Shown here piece by piece: positions 60,945-64,000 of a stretch of DNA of 64,000 nt. The position numbers were made by a program, and so were the translations under genes. The number at the start of each line of letters is the position of its first letter. Positions within the stretch are counted from its first letter, which is position 1. Source of the DNA: Inonotus obliquus (taxonomy: Eukaryota; Basidiomycota; Agaricomycetes; Hymenochaetales; Hymenochaetaceae); assembly GCA_032164295.1 (NCBI GenBank), contig JAJHTX010000011.1, positions 1,054,001-1,118,000 on the forward strand. Direction: 5' to 3'. The notes under the pieces were generated by a model. It was not told where the DNA came from. It did not search any database and was given only the letters and a program-made list of their open reading frames with translations.

Positions 60945-61917
60945 ATTCTCTTATTCAACACGGACTGCTTGGACTTTCCACGCATTATAATTTGGTTATT
61001 ATCTTCAGGAAACCATGCGACGCATGGCCGTCGCTCTGGAGCAACATCGCAACCACCTTTATTGTTATCATTTTTGACGCTTGATCACATTTTCTTGTCC
61101 ATTCGAACCATCATTCCCTCATTCAATTTCTGTTTTTTTTGTTCGAATCAGTCTTTTGCTTCCGCGGAGACTCTCACACTTTACGTTTACACTTTTGATC
61201 TTTTACTCGGAGCAGTTATCAGGGTTCCTTTCTCCTCACGTTCCACTCCATTCTCCGCCTGTAGTACTTTTCTTCATACCATTTTTATGTACCTTTATTG
61301 TACAAAAGTACGTTCCTCACGGCTTGTCATGGCAATACGCTCCGGAATCACGACTCATTATTTCACTATATCCGTCCAATTGTCATTTTCCACGAGTACA
61401 CCGAATGGTGCTGGTGAGCGCTCGGCTCGCACGCCTGAAGCCTCGATGCCTTATGAATGAGCCACCGTTTGAAATTACAAAATTCATCTACGGGCTGCCC
61501 ATCTGACTGCTGGTCCTCAGGCAGTCTGATAGAGTGTATCATGTCGGATGCAAACCAAAGCTTCTCTCTCCTTGGCTCGGTTAATATCCCAGAAGAAGAA
61601 GTCGTTAAATTCGATTCCCTGCTTCAGGTTGGCGCTGTTCATAAGCTTCAACAGATTCCTAAGAGCCACAATTAATATGCAGGCACCGAAGAATGCTTTG
61701 CCACTGTACACACCTTGTCCTTATTTATCTCCTTGCCAACACGTTGCCCTTGTCGTCTCTACAAACACAAAGTGAGTATATGAATCAGAATCTTCCCGCT
61801 TCCGGTCTTAAATGCTCAAATGCGTTAAGCACATAATATACACACAGAGATACTTTTCTCACCATTATTATCTGACCGAATAGCGCGGTATAGTCACTAT
61901 CCACTTGATTCTCCAAT
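60945..61917. other. Intergenic interval
   Basis: Nearly 1 kb right of the OPT gene with overlapping plus-strand open frames of 70-160 codons (60969-61460, 61081-61506, 61457-61675). None has motifs or a start context I trust. It is probably the OPT 3' region and decayed accessory DNA. Confidence 0.4.
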
Positions 61918-63016
61918 CTAATGGGGGACCCCTCGCACATGGATGGGTCCCTCGTTCTCACCGTCCCGCATTCTCGTAATCTCTTTGAGAAGTAAACTTT
62001 GCATAAAGTCGTGTAGGTGAAATTCGTAATGTTCGCCTCGTCCAGTCAATGCAACAATGTACCAAGGGACATCCAGATACAAGTCGATGGCATCGAGCAT
62101 ATCGTAAAATGGTCTGAGATTTGGGTCCATATCGAATCCCTCTTCTGGGAGTCCTGCTGCGAAAGAGAGAGGCCATGCACGTCTCCTCCCAGCCAAGATA
62201 TTGAGAATCGCTCCCCTGTTGATTGCCATAAGCTTTTCTTCCGACTTGTCGATACGCTTGTCTCGAGGCTACATTAAATTGAAAGCCGGGACGCAGAGGT
62301 AAAAACTGACTCGGCGTCGTGAACCGCCCCATGCTTGAATGAGTCCTTGATTCTCGTTTCGTTCACCACGTTGGGTGAGATGCGCTACTCTAACTTAGTA
62401 TAGTTTCTGTAGAACTCGTCCCAGATGCTCTTTTCGTTCCCACCCGCATATTTGACATGGGAACACTCAGAGGACCCTTTATGGTTAAGAAAGAATGTCA
62501 TTTTCAGCATGGTGGCGGGCCCGAAATCTGGCATTTCTTCAGACAGTCGACACTGCAGAAAGTCATGAGCCATGAACATCAGTGTACCCTGTCCCGATGT
62601 GTGAATACTATCTGGATAGTGCTTACTGTTGCATCTTTCAATTCATTGATATTGTCCACCCTTGGTTGCATGATCGAAGTCAGCTAGCGACACGCGGACC
62701 TTCTAACAATGAGGCGCATGAGGAAGATTCACTTGAAAGCGCGACCGGCTCACTCATTCTCCTCGAATATATCAGACATGAAGCGATAGGTGTAAGGAAT
62801 GCTTCGCTCCCTGTCCTTCCTCAACTCATCCCTACCTCGCGACTCTGCTTCGCACTGCTCGCAGCTTCTCAGCCCAACTGTTTTGCGAAACTCTGCCGTC
62901 CGTATGAGGATGTTCCCCCAGTTAGCGTCTTGATATAGTATACTCTTCTCTTGGACGAGGTGGAACGCGCGCGCCGTTCGCCCACTGCCATGGCTGTCGC
63001 AGTGTTCTCGATCCAA
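61918..63016 (-). pseudogene. FunK1-type fungal kinase relic lacking its N-lobe
   Basis: In order on the minus strand: 'HLVQEKSILYQDANWGNILI' (catalytic loop, near 62890-62950), 'GTLMFMAHDFLQCRL' (after the activation segment, near 62540-62590), 'SIWDEFYRN', and a C-terminal piece with 'NLRPFYDMLDAIDLYLDVPW' and 'HLHDFMQSLLLKEI' (61945-62140). These match the kinase C-lobe of FunK1-like proteins. No N-lobe lies upstream before the next gene, and the pieces do not join in one clean frame, so I call it a truncated relic. A short functional derivative cannot be excluded. Confidence 0.55.
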
Positions 63017-63221
63017 ACGTGTAGAAGTGGCGCTAGGTCGTGTACTGCTCCGCGCGCCGCGGTCTTAATGGCTCGGGGTGCTTAGCGCGCTGTACCTTCG
63101 TACTTTCGCGCTGGGAGGTGCTCACTTTTGTTTAAATATTCTTTATATGTAGCTATAACAAGAATTCAGTGGTTTATCAGGTTTATAAGTGCACGTTGTG
63201 AGTGAATGTAAACCCTCCTCC

Positions 63222-64000
63222 TCAGGATACTTGCGACGTCTGAAGGGAGGATTCATCCTCCAGCATCGATATGGCCTTCCTAAGATTATCATCCGCATCT
63301 GTCTCCCATCCCCACCTCCTATTCTCCAAAAATTCATCTCCATAAGTTCTCAGTTCCATCATACTATCTTTAAATTCATCTGTATCCACGATGGTCCTAC
63401 CCGCCAAATGCGAAAAGCGAGGATCAGCGAACTCGTATAGGTGACCATGGATTTTCGAGCGTCGTTGAACTTCGTTCGCATGTCGCAAACAGACTGACTC
63501 GTATATTTTGAGCGCGTCTGCGAGCGTTGAGAGCGTTGTACGTGGGTGTGCTAGGAGTGCACCGAGGATGTAACCATCTTCAATCGCTACTCCTGCCCCG
63601 GCGCCTTGATGGGGTGTCATCGCGTGAGCCTATGAGCCACGTCAATTTGGAATGCTATCATTAACATCGGCATCGGATAAACGTACTGCATCTCCGATGA
63701 TCGCGACGTGATTATAAGTGCAAATGGGAAGACTATTTAGTGTGTGAATCGCCCAAGCCGATGGGTTGTCCATACACTATAAACTAAATGAGTGAGCTGC
63801 TGGAATGCGTCAGAGCTGCATTGACATGGTAATGATGCACCTGCACAAGTTGTTGCACCTCTGTCTCCCAACCCTCGTAGGCAGCAACCACTTCCGCTTT
63901 ATCCTTGTTGATAACCCAAGGACCATCGAAAGGAGTTCCTTCCCTGTCAGGTTGAGAAACGAATGCAACAACATTGACGAGCTTGCCAAGCATGATTGGA
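63222..64000 (-). CDS. FAD-dependent monooxygenase, C-terminal part (runs off window)
   Basis: Exons 63841-64000 (continuing beyond the right edge), 63687-63776 and 63222-63629, all in frame. The product is the C-terminal part of a salicylate-hydroxylase-like flavoprotein monooxygenase. The second FAD-binding motif is complete: 'AIIGDAAHAMTPHQGAGAGV', then 'AIEDGYILGALL'. Upstream, 'GKLVNVVAFV' is the preceding core strand. Such enzymes hydroxylate aromatic acids with NAD(P)H. The N-terminal FAD-binding GxGxxG part lies outside the window, so substrate class is inferred only from the family. Confidence 0.85.

Noticed and set aside
60969..61506. Two overlapping plus-strand frames of 140-160 codons
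   Set aside because: Overlapping frames in the T-rich OPT 3' flank, with no motif in either; most likely chance.

Overview
The window reads as genomic DNA of a filamentous basidiomycete, most likely an Agaricomycete. Nearly every gene is split by short GT-AG introns of about 50-65 bp. The families present (FunK1 kinase relics, Con-6, OPT transporter, large GH1 beta-glucosidase, RLI1, Snt1, Gbp2-type SR protein) fit that group. I rebuilt splice models by hand: donors and acceptors were read off the sequence and exon phases checked so that each model stays open. There is no rRNA, tRNA or CRISPR array that I can support.

Layout. 0-3 kb: a reverse-strand gene ending in a UBE3D-type E2-binding domain. 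3.5-4.7 kb: an intronless tartrate/malate-type decarboxylating dehydrogenase. 4.7-6.3 kb: gene-poor. 6.3-11.0 kb: a mobile block, made of a 370-bp MITE directly abutted by a complete 4.3-kb hAT transposon with intact termini, an 8-bp target duplication and an open 863-residue transposase. 11.9-38 kb: a housekeeping block. It holds an uncharacterised Pro/Ser-rich protein, an MFSD5-like MFS protein, a three-RRM SR protein, PIG-S, a Snt1/NCoR-like corepressor, parvulin PIN4, a PIG-L-family protein with an eroded metal site, two tandem UBC4-type E2 enzymes, a GH1 beta-glucosidase and Con-6.

39-50 kb is accessory DNA. It carries a GH1 fragment, the second MITE copy, a FunK1 kinase fragment, and a cluster of five members (four intact, one broken) of a secreted protein family. 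Each intact member has a signal peptide, 12 conserved cysteines, usually a KR cleavage site, a second exon of exactly 206 nt, and a TATA box close to the start. I do not recognise this family by name and consider it the best candidate for undescribed biology here.

50-64 kb returns to core genes: RPA3, RLI1/ABCE1, a single-pass membrane protein, an SHB17-type phosphatase with a 7-nt exon, an Atg43-like protein, an OPT transporter, a FunK1 kinase relic, and the 3' part of a FAD-dependent monooxygenase that runs off the right edge.

Functional links: PIG-S and the PIG-L-like protein both belong to GPI-anchor families, and UBC4 and the UBE3D-domain protein both touch ubiquitin conjugation. These lie near each other but are not arranged as operons. 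The secreted-protein cluster shares promoter and exon architecture, which suggests co-regulated, recently duplicated genes.
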